Shown piece after piece: positions 53,317 through 61,506 of a DNA stretch of 64,000 nucleotides. The DNA lies in NCBI RefSeq assembly GCF_033097365.1, contig NZ_AP028461.1, positions 310,001-374,000 of the forward strand. Direction: 5' to 3'. The notes beneath the pieces are model-generated. The model saw only the letters and a program-made list of their open reading frames with translations. It searched no databases and was not told the origin of the DNA. Positions within the stretch are counted from its first letter, which is position 1. Every line of letters begins with the position of its first letter. The position numbers and the translations under genes are program-made. The DNA is from Actinoplanes sichuanensis. Its GTDB lineage: Bacteria > Actinomycetota > Actinomycetes > Mycobacteriales > Micromonosporaceae.

Positions 53317-55173
53317 TCAGGCCCTACGGAGTCGCAGGGCGATGGTGTCGCCCTGGTGGACCAGGGTGGCCCGGTAACCGGGGGTGGTCACGACCACCCG
53401 GGCGAACCGGCCGCGGACCCGGCGGGCCTTCAGGACCGGGACCGGGGAGTCGTACCTGTCGGGCTGGGGGATCGACACCTCCAGGACCGTGTTCGCGCCG
53501 ATCGTCACGTCGTCGCCCACCGTCAGCGGCGGCGCGCCGTGCGGGCGCACCGAGACCGCCAGGGTGCCCGAGGAGAGGCGGGCCGAGCCGTTCACGTGGA
53601 CCTTCGGGGCGGTCAGGCGCAGGGTGCCGCCGGAGAGCGTCACGTCGCCGTCGCCGAGGGCCTTCTTCTGCGCCGCGACCAGGGTGCCCTGGGCGATCGT
53701 GGTGCCGCCGCGGTAGCCGTTGTCGCCGGTCAGGGTCAGGGTTCCGGTGCCCAGCTTGACCAGGCCGCCGCAGCCGTCGATGTCGTTGCGCCATGAGTCG
53801 GCGGCGGCGAAACCGGTGGCCGACGCGTCCAGGGTCACCGCGACCGTGGAGTCGAACGCTCCGTAGCCGTCGGCGGCGGCGAACAGGTTGATCCGACCCC
53901 ACTGCTCGGGGCCGTCCAGGATCGGGTTCCCGGCGGCCAGGCACGTGGTCCGGAGCACCTCGCGGCGCTGGGCGGCGTCCAGGTACGGCAGACGTGTCTC
54001 CAGCAGTACCTCCGCCCCGGTGGGGACCTCGAACCTCAGGTTCGATCGGCGCGCGGGGAGCCCGTACGTCTGCTTGGGTTTGACGATCGCGGCGTTGGCG
54101 TCCCGGTCGGCGCCGGACCGCGCGGCGACGGTGAGGTCCGGACCCGTCTGCGCCTGGAAGTACGCCAGCGCCTGGGCCCGTGCTTCGGCCTTGAGGGTCG
54201 CGTTGGCCGGGTCGCCGAGGATCGCCGCGGTGAGCGCGGTGCCGAGGATCCGGCCGCCGATCACGTCGGCGGGGGAGTGCATGCCGGTGACGATCCGGGT
54301 GTGCGCCAGGTCGTAGGCGGTGGTGACCAGCTCCTGGAAGCGCTCCGGTACGGCGTAGGCGAACGCCAGCGCGGCCATGTACAGCGCGTTGGTGTGCCCA
54401 CTGACGTAGCCGCCGTCCTCGGCCGGGTTGGTGCTGCGCTGCCGGAGCAACTGCGGGGTGACGACGACGTCGGAGTCGTAGACCGGGTAGCCGAACTCGT
54501 CGACCACACCGGTGTCGACGACCTCGCTGTCCTCGGTCATCCGCCACGGGCGCGGGTACTGGTAGGCGAACTTGCTCGGGTTGCCCGAGGACCAGTTGCC
54601 GCGGACCGTGTTGACCAGCGTGACCACCTTGCCGAGGGCGGAGGTCGGGTTGCCGGCGCCCAGCGTCGACCCGGCGGGCGAACCGGCCGGGACGGCGTCA
54701 CTGATCGTGGTGGCCGGAGTGGTCGCCGGGGCCGCGGTGATGCCGGTGACAGCCTGCGCGCCGGCCTTGTAGGCGTCGGCGAGCGGACCGAGGCCGGCGA
54801 TCACCGAGTAGCTCTGGTGCTGGCGGTCGACGACGAACGACCGGGCGGCCTCGGCGGCCGTGCGGTTGCGCGTGGTCTTGACGACGTAGCGGACGTTGGC
54901 CCGGAGGAACGCCTCGTCGAGAACGGTGCCGGTGTTCCAGGCGGTGCCGGTGCTCCACACCTTCTGGAAGCCGGAGAGGATGCGGACCGCGGCGTTGGAC
55001 TCGACGGTCAGGTTCGCCGTGGTGTTGGTCTTGTAGGAGTCGACGAAGGCGGCAGCGGCCGCGGCGGGCGCGACGGCGGCGGAGGCGGTGTTGTCGAACA
55101 GGGTCGGCGCGGCGACCAGTCCGGCGGCTCCGGCGGCGGATACGCGCAGGATGCTGCGGCGGCTGACGTTCAC
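53317..55173 (-). CDS. Tat-exported vanadium-haloperoxidase/PAP2-type protein with passenger-like repeat
   Basis: 618 residues from a GTG preceded by atggag. Tat signal (SRRSILRVSAAGAAGLVAAP). The PAP2/haloperoxidase fold carries all three motifs: K-x6-R-P in KFAYQYPRPW, SGH in GGYVSGHTNALYM and R-x5-H-x3-D in RIVTGMHSPAD. Residues about 480-600 form a beta-helical stretch with GGLVKLGTGTLTLTGDNGYR and GGTTIAQGTLVAAQ, matching the autotransporter-associated beta-strand repeat. It likely hydrolyses a phosphate ester outside the cell; vanadium peroxidase activity is possible. Divergent from the jacalin-tailed hydrolase. Confidence 0.93.
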   Translation of the reverse strand: MNVSRRSILRVSAAGAAGLVAAPTLFDNTASAAVAPAAAAAAFVDSYKTNTTANLTVESNAAVRILSGFQKVWSTGTAWNTGTVLDEAFLRANVRYVVKTTRNRTAAEAARSFVVDRQHQSYSVIAGLGPLADAYKAGAQAVTGITAAPATTPATTISDAVPAGSPAGSTLGAGNPTSALGKVVTLVNTVRGNWSSGNPSKFAYQYPRPWRMTEDSEVVDTGVVDEFGYPVYDSDVVVTPQLLRQRSTNPAEDGGYVSGHTNALYMAALAFAYAVPERFQELVTTAYDLAHTRIVTGMHSPADVIGGRILGTALTAAILGDPANATLKAEARAQALAYFQAQTGPDLTVAARSGADRDANAAIVKPKQTYGLPARRSNLRFEVPTGAEVLLETRLPYLDAAQRREVLRTTCLAAGNPILDGPEQWGRINLFAAADGYGAFDSTVAVTLDASATGFAAADSWRNDIDGCGGLVKLGTGTLTLTGDNGYRGGTTIAQGTLVAAQKKALGDGDVTLSGGTLRLTAPKVHVNGSARLSSGTLAVSVRPHGAPPLTVGDDVTIGANTVLEVSIPQPDRYDSPVPVLKARRVRGRFARVVVTTPGYRATLVHQGDTIALRLRRA

Positions 55174-55210
55174 GGGGACTCCATCGGGGCGCAAAGGGGC
55201 GAGATCGCCG

Positions 55211-55228
55211 TTCAGCCTTGGTGGATCA
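55211..55228. repeat. 18-bp element, copy 2 (upstream of jacalin-tailed hydrolase)
   Basis: TTCAGCCTTGGTGGATCA, identical to the copy at 20809-20826. Here it lies 127 bases before the hydrolase ATG and 38 bases from the PAP2 GTG on the other strand, so it could act on either gene. Confidence 0.6.
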
Positions 55229-55354
55229 AGCGACCTAAAACGGAACGCGCGCTGTTGTGAACGTGAACAAAACTCGAAGGTGCTTTCGGTCAACGTCGAT
55301 CGATGGCTACCCTCCGGTAACCGTTCCCTCCGTCCGCCGGAAGGTCCTCCCCCG

Positions 55355-56656
55355 ATGAAACGCTCTCTCGTGGCGCTCGCCGCAATCCTGAGCCCGCTCC
55401 TGCTGGCGCCGGCCCCCGCCTACGCCGCCAGTGGCACGTTCTCCGTCCTCACCTACAACGTCGCCGGCCTGCCCGACATCATCTCCAGCGCCGAGGTCGA
55501 CCGGCAGACCGCGCACACCGCGATCGGCCGGCGCCTGACCCCCTACGACATCGTGCACGTGCAGGAGGACTTCAACTACCACGCCTACCTGTACGCGGCC
55601 GACACCACACACGCCTACCGCACCCCGACCAGCGGCGGCGCGGGCATCGGCTCCGGGCTGAACAGCCTGTCCAAGGTCGCCTACGACACCGACGACTTCG
55701 AGCGCGGCGACTGGAACTCCTGCCAGCTCGACTCCGGCGACTGCCTGACGCCGAAGGGCTTCACCTTCGCCCGGCATCGACTCGCCGAGGGCGTCTACGT
55801 CGACTTCTACAACCTGCACACCAACGCCGGCACCAGCGACGGCGACCAGACCTCGCGGGCCGACAACCTCAACCAGCTGACCGCGTTCATCACCACCCAC
55901 TCGGCCGGCAACGCGGTCGTCGTCATGGGCGACACCAACACCCGATACACGCGTACGGCGGACACGATCCGGACGTTCGTGTCGGCCAACGGCCTGACCG
56001 ACGCCTGGGTGAAGCTGGAGCGCGGCGGCACCCCGCCCGCCGCCGGGTCGGACGCGCTGGTCTGCGACGCGGCCGCGGTCACCGACACCTGCGAGGTGGT
56101 CGACAAGATCCTCTACCGGAGCAGCCGGTTCGTCACCCTGAACGCGACCGGCTACCACAACGAGGACGCCGGGTTCCGCACGAGTGACGGGAAGATGCTC
56201 TCCGACCACTTCCCGATCAGCACCTCGTTCACCTGGTCGACGAACTCGGCGTACGAGTTCAGCGAGCAGTTCGGCGGCCCGCACGGTGACTACTACAACG
56301 ACATCGACTCGGTGGTCGCCCGCCCGGCCACCGTCGGTCTGCGGGCCGGCTCCCGGGTCGACCAGGTCAGCCTGGGCGCCCTCGCGCACGGCGGCACCGG
56401 CGGCACCGCGAAGTCACTGACCCTGGGCGCGACCGAGTACGTGACCACCGCGTATCTGTGTCGGGCCCAGTACAGCGGGCACACCCGGATCTTCTACGCG
56501 AAGTTCACCACCAACCTGGGCAACAGCATCGCCGGTGGTACGACCACCTCGGACTGTGTGACCAGGACCGCGCCGAGCGGCTTCCAGATCGCCGGCTTCC
56601 ATGGACGATCCGGGACCGCCGTGGACAAACTGGGCTTCATCTACAGCCGTCGCTGA
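55355..56656 (+). CDS. Secreted EEP-family phosphodiesterase with C-terminal jacalin-like lectin
   Basis: 433 residues. Signal peptide (MKRSLVALAAILSPLLLAPA, then PAYAAS). The endonuclease/exonuclease/phosphatase domain includes SVLTYNVAGLPD, HVQEDFNYHAYLY, YNLHTNAG, VVMGDTNTRY and MLSDHFPIS, the last giving the catalytic D-H pair. The C-terminal 130 residues (EQFGGPHGDYYNDIDSVV, then AGFHGRSGTAVDKLGFIY) are a jacalin-related lectin domain. The family includes sphingomyelinases and secreted DNases; lipid or nucleic-acid substrate cannot be told. The lectin probably targets a glycan-coated surface. Confidence 0.93.
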   Translation: MKRSLVALAAILSPLLLAPAPAYAASGTFSVLTYNVAGLPDIISSAEVDRQTAHTAIGRRLTPYDIVHVQEDFNYHAYLYAADTTHAYRTPTSGGAGIGSGLNSLSKVAYDTDDFERGDWNSCQLDSGDCLTPKGFTFARHRLAEGVYVDFYNLHTNAGTSDGDQTSRADNLNQLTAFITTHSAGNAVVVMGDTNTRYTRTADTIRTFVSANGLTDAWVKLERGGTPPAAGSDALVCDAAAVTDTCEVVDKILYRSSRFVTLNATGYHNEDAGFRTSDGKMLSDHFPISTSFTWSTNSAYEFSEQFGGPHGDYYNDIDSVVARPATVGLRAGSRVDQVSLGALAHGGTGGTAKSLTLGATEYVTTAYLCRAQYSGHTRIFYAKFTTNLGNSIAGGTTTSDCVTRTAPSGFQIAGFHGRSGTAVDKLGFIYSRR

Positions 56657-56679
56657 CTCGTACGTCTCATCTGCGCGTC

Positions 56680-56713
56680 GGGCGGCACCCGGACGGGTAT
56701 CCGGGTGCCGCCC
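56680..56713 (+). terminator. Hairpin terminator after the jacalin-tailed hydrolase gene
   Basis: Perfect 14-bp stem (GGGCGGCACCCGGA and complement) with 6-base loop, 23 bases past the stop and before the PrsW gene. Confidence 0.85.
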
Positions 56714-56734
56714 ATTCGAGCGCTGGAGGCGCAC

Positions 56735-57562
56735 ATGAAACTGTGGCGGCGCGTTTTTCTGACCGGCTTCGCCCTCTGGCTGCTGACCGTGGCGGTCACG
56801 TTCGCCACCGGCAACCCCAACCTCATCCCCACCCTGGTCCTGCTCGGCAGCTTCCTGGTCCCGGTCACGTTCGTGCTCTGGGCGTTCACCAAACGGCACA
56901 GCGGCGAGGTCACCGCGGAACTGCTGTTCAGTACATTCGTCACCGGCGGCGTCCTCGGAGTGCTGGCCGCGTCGCTGCTGGAGACCTACCTGCTGCATCC
57001 GAACCCGCTGTTCTTCCTCGGCGTCGGACTGATCGAGGAGGCCGCCAAACTCGCCGCGCTCGCCTTCCTCTGCCGCCGCCTGCAGCACAAGTTCGCGGTC
57101 GACGGCATCATCCTCGGCGCCGCCGTCGGCTTCGGGTTCGCCGCCTTCGAATCGGCCGGGTACGCCTTCACCGCCCTCTTCACCCAACAGGGCCTGTCGC
57201 TGATGACGCTGGTCGAGACCGAACTGCTGCGCGGGGTGCTCGCCCCGGTCGGGCACGGGCTGTGGACGGCGATCCTCGGTGGGGTGCTCTTCTCGGCGAG
57301 CGGCCGGCGGCACTTCGCGCTGACCGGGCGGCTGCTGGCCACGTACCTCGGCGTCGCGGTCCTGCATGCCTTGTGGGACGGCTGGCAGAGCATCGCGCAG
57401 GTGATCACCGACATCGCCGCCGACCCGCACCTGTTCACCGTGCTGTCCTGGGGCGGGCTGATCGGCGTGTCCCTGATCGGCATCGCCTGGCTGCTGGTGA
57501 TCCGCCGGCAGGCCGACCGTGAGGTGCTCGCCCCGCTGTGGCGGGTCCCGATCAGGTACTGA
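56735..57562 (+). CDS. PrsW-family intramembrane metalloprotease
   Basis: 275 residues with about eight hydrophobic helices. The catalytic motif EEAAK is at 101-105 (GVGLIEEAAKLAALAFL); further conserved segments are AAVGFGFAAFESAGYAF and RGVLAPVGHGLWTAILGGVLF, and the histidine in VAVLHALWDG, which together form the zinc site of the PrsW/CAAX-like group. PrsW in Bacillus cleaves an anti-sigma factor; targets here are unknown. ATG at 56735 with ggaggcgcac upstream. Convergent with the GH43 gene. Confidence 0.92.
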   Translation: MKLWRRVFLTGFALWLLTVAVTFATGNPNLIPTLVLLGSFLVPVTFVLWAFTKRHSGEVTAELLFSTFVTGGVLGVLAASLLETYLLHPNPLFFLGVGLIEEAAKLAALAFLCRRLQHKFAVDGIILGAAVGFGFAAFESAGYAFTALFTQQGLSLMTLVETELLRGVLAPVGHGLWTAILGGVLFSASGRRHFALTGRLLATYLGVAVLHALWDGWQSIAQVITDIAADPHLFTVLSWGGLIGVSLIGIAWLLVIRRQADREVLAPLWRVPIRY

Positions 57563-57577
57563 GGGCGTGGTACGGAA

Positions 57578-57608
57578 CCGGGCCGGAGCACTGGGTGCTC
57601 CGGCCCGG
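57578..57608 (+). terminator. Hairpin terminator after the PrsW gene
   Basis: Perfect 14-bp stem (CCGGGCCGGAGCAC and complement) with 3-base loop tgg, 15 bases past the stop. Confidence 0.85.
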
Positions 57609-57669
57609 GAGGCAGACGGCGCGCCGCAGCCGGGGGACGGCGTCGGCCGGTGCGCGTACGTCTACGGGT

Positions 57670-57698
57670 GGCTCCCCGCCTTCGGGTGACGGGGAGCC
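57670..57698 (-). terminator. Hairpin terminator after the GH43 gene
   Basis: Perfect 9-bp stem (GGCTCCCCG and complement) with 11-base loop, 10 bases past the GH43 stop. Together with the previous hairpin it separates two convergent transcripts. Confidence 0.7.
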
Positions 57699-57708
57699 GG
57701 TGGAGAGA

Positions 57709-59205
57709 TCAGGTGGTGATGTTCCACTGCTGGCAGGCGTTGCCCAGCGACGCCCACTGGCGGACCGCGACGCCGTCGGCGGTGCCGCAGTTCGTGACGT
57801 CGAGGACCAGGCCGTTGCCGCGGTTGGCGATCAGGTAACCGCCGTTGATCGGGGTGAGGCTCCACTCCTGGCAGGCGTTCCCGAGTGACGCCCACAGGTT
57901 GAGGGCCGTGCCGTTGGCGGTGCCGCAGTTGACCGAGTCCAGGACGGTTCCGCTGTTCACGTTGGTGATCCGGTAGTAGTTGCTGGTCGTCTTCGTGAAC
58001 GTCCACTTCTGGCAGTTGTTGCCGAGCGACGACCACTGGTCGATCGCGGTGCCGTTGGCGGTGCCGCAGTTCACGGCGTCCAGGACCTTGCCGCTGGCCT
58101 GGTTGGTCAGGCGGTACTGGGTGCCGGCGACCGGGAACGAGACGGTGCCGCCCGGGTCGCCCGAGGGGGCGGTCAGGGTGGTCGAGAGTTTGTCCGGCGT
58201 ACCCAGGTTGGGGCTGTCGTCGCTGTTGAAGTTGACCTTCTTGATCCGGGTGGTCCGGGTGCCGCCGCAGCCCTGGGCGGTGGTCTCGTTGGCGTGGTAG
58301 GCCATCCACGTCTCGGTGCCGTCGGGTGACGTGAAGAACGAGTGGTGGCCGGGGCCGTAGACGCTGTTCGCGTCGGAGCGGGAGAAGATCGGGGTCGACT
58401 TCTTGGTCCACGAGGACGCCGACAGCGGGTTGGTGCCGGTCAGGGTGAGCTGGCCGAGCTTGTAGTCGGGGGTGTTGCAGGAGCTGGCGGAGAAGGTGAG
58501 GAAGGTCTTCCCGTTGCGCTGCAGCACGTACGGGCCCTCCTCGGTGTTGCCGCCGACCTTCTCCCAGTCGTAGGTGGGGTACGAGATCCGCGTGCCGTAG
58601 GCGGACACCGTCCACGGGTTGCTCATCGGGGCGATGAACAGGCTCTGCAGGTCACCGACCCACGACGAGTACAGGAAGTAGTTGGCCCCGTTGATGGTGG
58701 CCACACTGCCGTCGATCGCCCAGCCGTTGTTCGCCTGCACGTTGAGCTGGCCCTTGAACGTGTACGGGCCGAGCGGGTTGTCGCCGGAGCTCTCCAGCAC
58801 GAACGAGCGCTGCCCGTCGCAGCACGCCGCGGTGCCCGCCGAGTAGTAGAAGTACCAGCGGTAGCCGTTCGGCCCGTTGAGCCGGTGCATCGACGGCGCC
58901 CACACGTTGCAGCAGCTCGCGGCGGCGGTGCCGGTGAAGATGACGTTCTCGGTGGCGCCCGGCAGCGCCGCGACCGAGGTGGCCCGCTTGATCACGATCT
59001 GGTTGTTCCAGGTGGTCGCGGCCAAATAGTAGTAGCCGTTGTAGTAACCCATCCACGGGTCGGCGCCGTAGGGGGCGGACGCGACCGGGTTGGTGAAGGT
59101 GGCCGCGGCGCGGGCCGGCGTGGCCGTACGGGTCTGCACCGCCACGGCGATCGAGAGCAGCAGCAGCAGGACGGCGCCGACGGATCTGAGACGTGCAAGA
59201 GACAT
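57709..59205 (-). CDS. Secreted GH43 enzyme (arabinanase/arabinofuranosidase-like) with ricin-type CBM13
   Basis: 498 residues. Signal peptide to about residue 34. The five-bladed GH43 domain (about 35-345) has the three acidic residues expected: D49 in APYGADPWMG, D165 in GWAIDGSVATI and E223 in GNTEEGPYVL. The C-terminal trefoil (about 355-498) has three QxW-like units, each with VNCGTANGTAL or a variant, then W-x-SLGN-x-CQ-x-W. It should release arabinose or xylose side chains from arabinoxylan or arabinan outside the cell. ATG at 59205 preceded by cggaggga. Confidence 0.94.
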   Translation of the reverse strand: MSLARLRSVGAVLLLLLSIAVAVQTRTATPARAAATFTNPVASAPYGADPWMGYYNGYYYLAATTWNNQIVIKRATSVAALPGATENVIFTGTAAASCCNVWAPSMHRLNGPNGYRWYFYYSAGTAACCDGQRSFVLESSGDNPLGPYTFKGQLNVQANNGWAIDGSVATINGANYFLYSSWVGDLQSLFIAPMSNPWTVSAYGTRISYPTYDWEKVGGNTEEGPYVLQRNGKTFLTFSASSCNTPDYKLGQLTLTGTNPLSASSWTKKSTPIFSRSDANSVYGPGHHSFFTSPDGTETWMAYHANETTAQGCGGTRTTRIKKVNFNSDDSPNLGTPDKLSTTLTAPSGDPGGTVSFPVAGTQYRLTNQASGKVLDAVNCGTANGTAIDQWSSLGNNCQKWTFTKTTSNYYRITNVNSGTVLDSVNCGTANGTALNLWASLGNACQEWSLTPINGGYLIANRGNGLVLDVTNCGTADGVAVRQWASLGNACQQWNITT

Positions 59206-59322
59206 GGCAGTCCCTCCGGGGAAAAGGAACGCGGGGTGAGTGGCGCCCGCCGGTGGGCCGGGGCGCGACGGTCCGTCCTGGACGGTGGGGATGAACGGAC
59301 CGGTGACTCACGTATTGCCGCT

Positions 59323-59350
59323 ATGTTAACGATCACAAATATGCTGTCAA
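59323..59350 (-). promoter_or_regulatory. Sigma-70-like promoter with overlapping LacI-type operator, GH43 gene
   Basis: On the minus strand TTGACA (59345-59350), a 16-base spacer and TAACAT (59323-59328). The spacer contains TGTTAACGATCACA (plus strand, 59324-59337), a partial palindrome centred on CG, the form used by LacI-family repressors. The -35 box overlaps the stop of the upstream ANTAR gene. About 120 bases before the GH43 ATG. Confidence 0.55.
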
Positions 59351-60036
59351 GGGCGCTGCACCCGGTGCACCAACCCGGCCGCCACGTCACGCAGTTTGCG
59401 ATTGGCGCTCTGGGACGCTTTGGACAGGATCGTGAACGCCTCGTCCGGTCCGCACCGGCGCTGGCTCATGATGATCCCCTTGGCCTGTTCGATCACCGCC
59501 CGGCTGTCCATCGCCGCCGTCATCTGCCGGGCCAGCGTGGCCGTGGAGTGGTAGAGATCGGCGTTGGCGAGCGCCACCGCGGCGTACTCGGCGAACGTCT
59601 CGGCGAGCGCCACCGCGTCGTCGTCGAAGGCCCGGCAGGACGTGGCGTAGACGTTCACCGCGCCGATCGTCCGGTCCCGGATCGGCAGCCCGACCGAGAG
59701 CGCGCTGCACACTCCGACACTTCCGGCATGCTCCGACCAGCCCGGCCAGCGGCGCTCGGCGGCCACGTCGTCCACACAGACCGTCACGCGGTCGGCCGCG
59801 GCGTCCAGGCAGGGGCCGTGGTGGTTCTGGTACTGCCATTCGTCGATCAGCTCGGCCGGTTCGCCGGTACTCGCCACGGTGCGGGGGCCATCGCCGCGGA
59901 CCAGGGTCACCGACACCTCGTACGCACCGGGCACCGCCCGCCGGGCCAGCTCGGCCACCCGGGACAGAACCTCGTCCATGGCTGTCTCGCCGAGGTCGAT
60001 GCGCCCCAGCTCCCGGATGACGTCGGTGGTGTCCAA
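59347..60036 (-). CDS. GAF and ANTAR domain protein
   Basis: About 229 residues. A GAF domain (about 1-150: GAYEVSVTLVRGDGPRTVAS, GPCLDAAADRV, GVCSALSVGLPIRDRTIGAVNVYA) and a C-terminal ANTAR domain (LARQMTAAMDSRAVIEQAKG, then IIMSQRRCGPDEAFTILSKASQSANRKLRDVA). ANTAR proteins bind paired RNA hairpins to prevent termination; the GAF senses a small ligand. There is no ATG or GTG near the conserved start, so a TTG at 60036 (LDTTDVIRELGRI) is proposed. It is a paralogue of the next gene, with about half the residues identical by eye. Confidence 0.9.
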   Translation of the reverse strand: MDTTDVIRELGRIDLGETAMDEVLSRVAELARRAVPGAYEVSVTLVRGDGPRTVASTGEPAELIDEWQYQNHHGPCLDAAADRVTVCVDDVAAERRWPGWSEHAGSVGVCSALSVGLPIRDRTIGAVNVYATSCRAFDDDAVALAETFAEYAAVALANADLYHSTATLARQMTAAMDSRAVIEQAKGIIMSQRRCGPDEAFTILSKASQSANRKLRDVAAGLVHRVQRP

Positions 60037-60241
60037 GACGCGTGGATACCCCGTCGGGGGCGTACGAACCCTTTCGTCGGGTTGGGTAATATCGTCGTCC
60101 TGCGGCCGGAGTCCACGACACCGGCCCACCAGCGTCAAGCAGCGGCGCGGGTCCGAGGGGCGTCCGCCCCCGGGCGACACCGATCGACAGGCACGGCCGC
60201 TCCCGGGCGGATCCGTGCACCGCTGCGGGGATCCTCTGACG

Positions 60242-60949
60242 TTGAAGGCGCACGACCCGACCGACGCCGCTGCCGCGTTCGCGGAGCTCGGTCGAATCAA
60301 GCTGGGCGAAACCGACCTCGACGGGGTCCTGTCCCGAGTCGCCGACCTGGCCCGGCGCACGCTTCCGGGTGCCACTCAGGTCTCCATCACGCTGCTGCGC
60401 GAGCGGGGCGCGGTCACCGCGGCCCACACCGGCCAGACGGCCCTACGGCTCGACGAGGCGCAGTACGAACGGGGCGCCGGCCCCTGCCTGGAGGCGGCCT
60501 CGACCGGAACCGTCGTCGAAGTGCCCGACACCGCGACCGACGACAGGTGGAACCGCTGGGGCGCCGACGCCGCCGAGGCCGGGATGGGCAGCGTGCTGTC
60601 GCTGAGCCTGCCGATCGGCGACAAGGTCGGCGGCGCGCTCAACGTCTACGGCGGCGCGCCCGGCGCCTTCGACGCGGCGGCGATGCGACAGGCGAGGACC
60701 TTCGTGCGGTACGCGGCGGTGGCGCTGGCCAACGCCCACCTCTACGACACGACGGCCGGACTGGCCCGGCACATGCAGGCCGCGATGGAGAGCCGGGCCG
60801 TGATCGAGCAGGCCAAGGGCATCATCATGGGCGAGCGCCGGTGCACCGCGGACGAGGCGTTCACCATCCTCACCCGCGTCTCGCAGGACACCAACCGTAA
60901 ACTCCGCGACGTCGCCGCGGCCCTGGTCGAGCGCACCCAACGCGGCTAG
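60242..60949 (+). CDS. GAF and ANTAR domain protein (paralogue)
   Basis: About 235 residues, same layout as its divergent neighbour: GAF (FAELGRIKLGETDLDGVLSRVADLARRTLPGATQVSITLL, AGPCLEAASTGTVV, SVLSLSLPIGDKVGGALNVYGG) and ANTAR (LARHMQAAMESRAVIEQAKG, then IIMGERRCTADEAFTILTRVSQDTNRKLRDVA). Start is proposed at the TTG at 60242; a GTG at 60215 is also in frame. The pair arose by duplication and inversion around the 205-bp spacer. Target hairpins are not identified. Confidence 0.9.
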   Translation: MKAHDPTDAAAAFAELGRIKLGETDLDGVLSRVADLARRTLPGATQVSITLLRERGAVTAAHTGQTALRLDEAQYERGAGPCLEAASTGTVVEVPDTATDDRWNRWGADAAEAGMGSVLSLSLPIGDKVGGALNVYGGAPGAFDAAAMRQARTFVRYAAVALANAHLYDTTAGLARHMQAAMESRAVIEQAKGIIMGERRCTADEAFTILTRVSQDTNRKLRDVAAALVERTQRG

Positions 60950-60954
60950 CGCGG

Positions 60955-61356
60955 TCAGGCGGTCACGTCCAGGCGGCCCGGGCCGGCGCCGGTCTGTTCC
61001 AGGTGACGCAGTGCCGGCTCCAGATATCCGGCGATCGGGTTGCGGCCGGTGGGGCTCTGGTCGTACCGCCGGAAGAGATCTTTGAGATAGGCCGCGGTGA
61101 TCTCCTGCGTCGGGGCCAGCCGTCCGGTGGCCCGATCCGCGGCGATCGCGGCGGCCAGTGAGTTGATCCAGCCCGGGTTGGTCTCGCCGGGGCGGATCCG
61201 CTGGCCGGTGGCCTGGTAGATCAGCTCCCGGTCGCGGTCGGTGAGGGAGGCGGCGTCCTCGCGGGCGTGCTGGTTGCGGTCTCGGGTGACCGGCCGGGTG
61301 GCGGTGGCCGGCGGGCTGATCACCGAGCGGTACGGGTTCAACCGGGGAATGGACAT
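60955..61356 (-). CDS. Hypothetical protein
   Basis: 133 residues, GC3-rich and with ggaggt 13 bases before the ATG, so probably real. A disordered basic N-terminus (MSIPRLNPYRSVISPPATAT) is followed by a helical domain (LTDRDRELIYQATGQRIRPG, then INSLAAAIAADRATGRLAPTQEITAAYLKDLFRRYDQ). No family recognised. No signal peptide or membrane segment. Convergent with the ANTAR gene, 5 bases between stops. Confidence 0.75.
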   Translation of the reverse strand: MSIPRLNPYRSVISPPATATRPVTRDRNQHAREDAASLTDRDRELIYQATGQRIRPGETNPGWINSLAAAIAADRATGRLAPTQEITAAYLKDLFRRYDQSPTGRNPIAGYLEPALRHLEQTGAGPGRLDVTA

Positions 61357-61506
61357 GGGCGGCAGGACCTCCGTCCGTGGAGCGTTCGACGTTCTCCAGA
61401 TCGGTGCCGGACGGGTGCTGCTGAGGGGTTTTCCGGTCTACCGGCGGGTATCCCCGACTCGGAGGAACCGTCCCCCGGTGAAGCCGACAGAAGGGACGGA
61501 CGACCG

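Noticed and set aside
55240..55262. Possible PHO box (tgtgaacgtgaac) before the jacalin-tailed hydrolase
   Set aside because: The GTTCAC words are 6 bases apart, not the 11 expected for PhoP direct repeats; not enough support despite phosphatase-type genes nearby.
58342..60900. 852-codon plus-strand frame across the GH43 and ANTAR genes
   Set aside because: Crosses three supported genes and an intergenic promoter; no domain.
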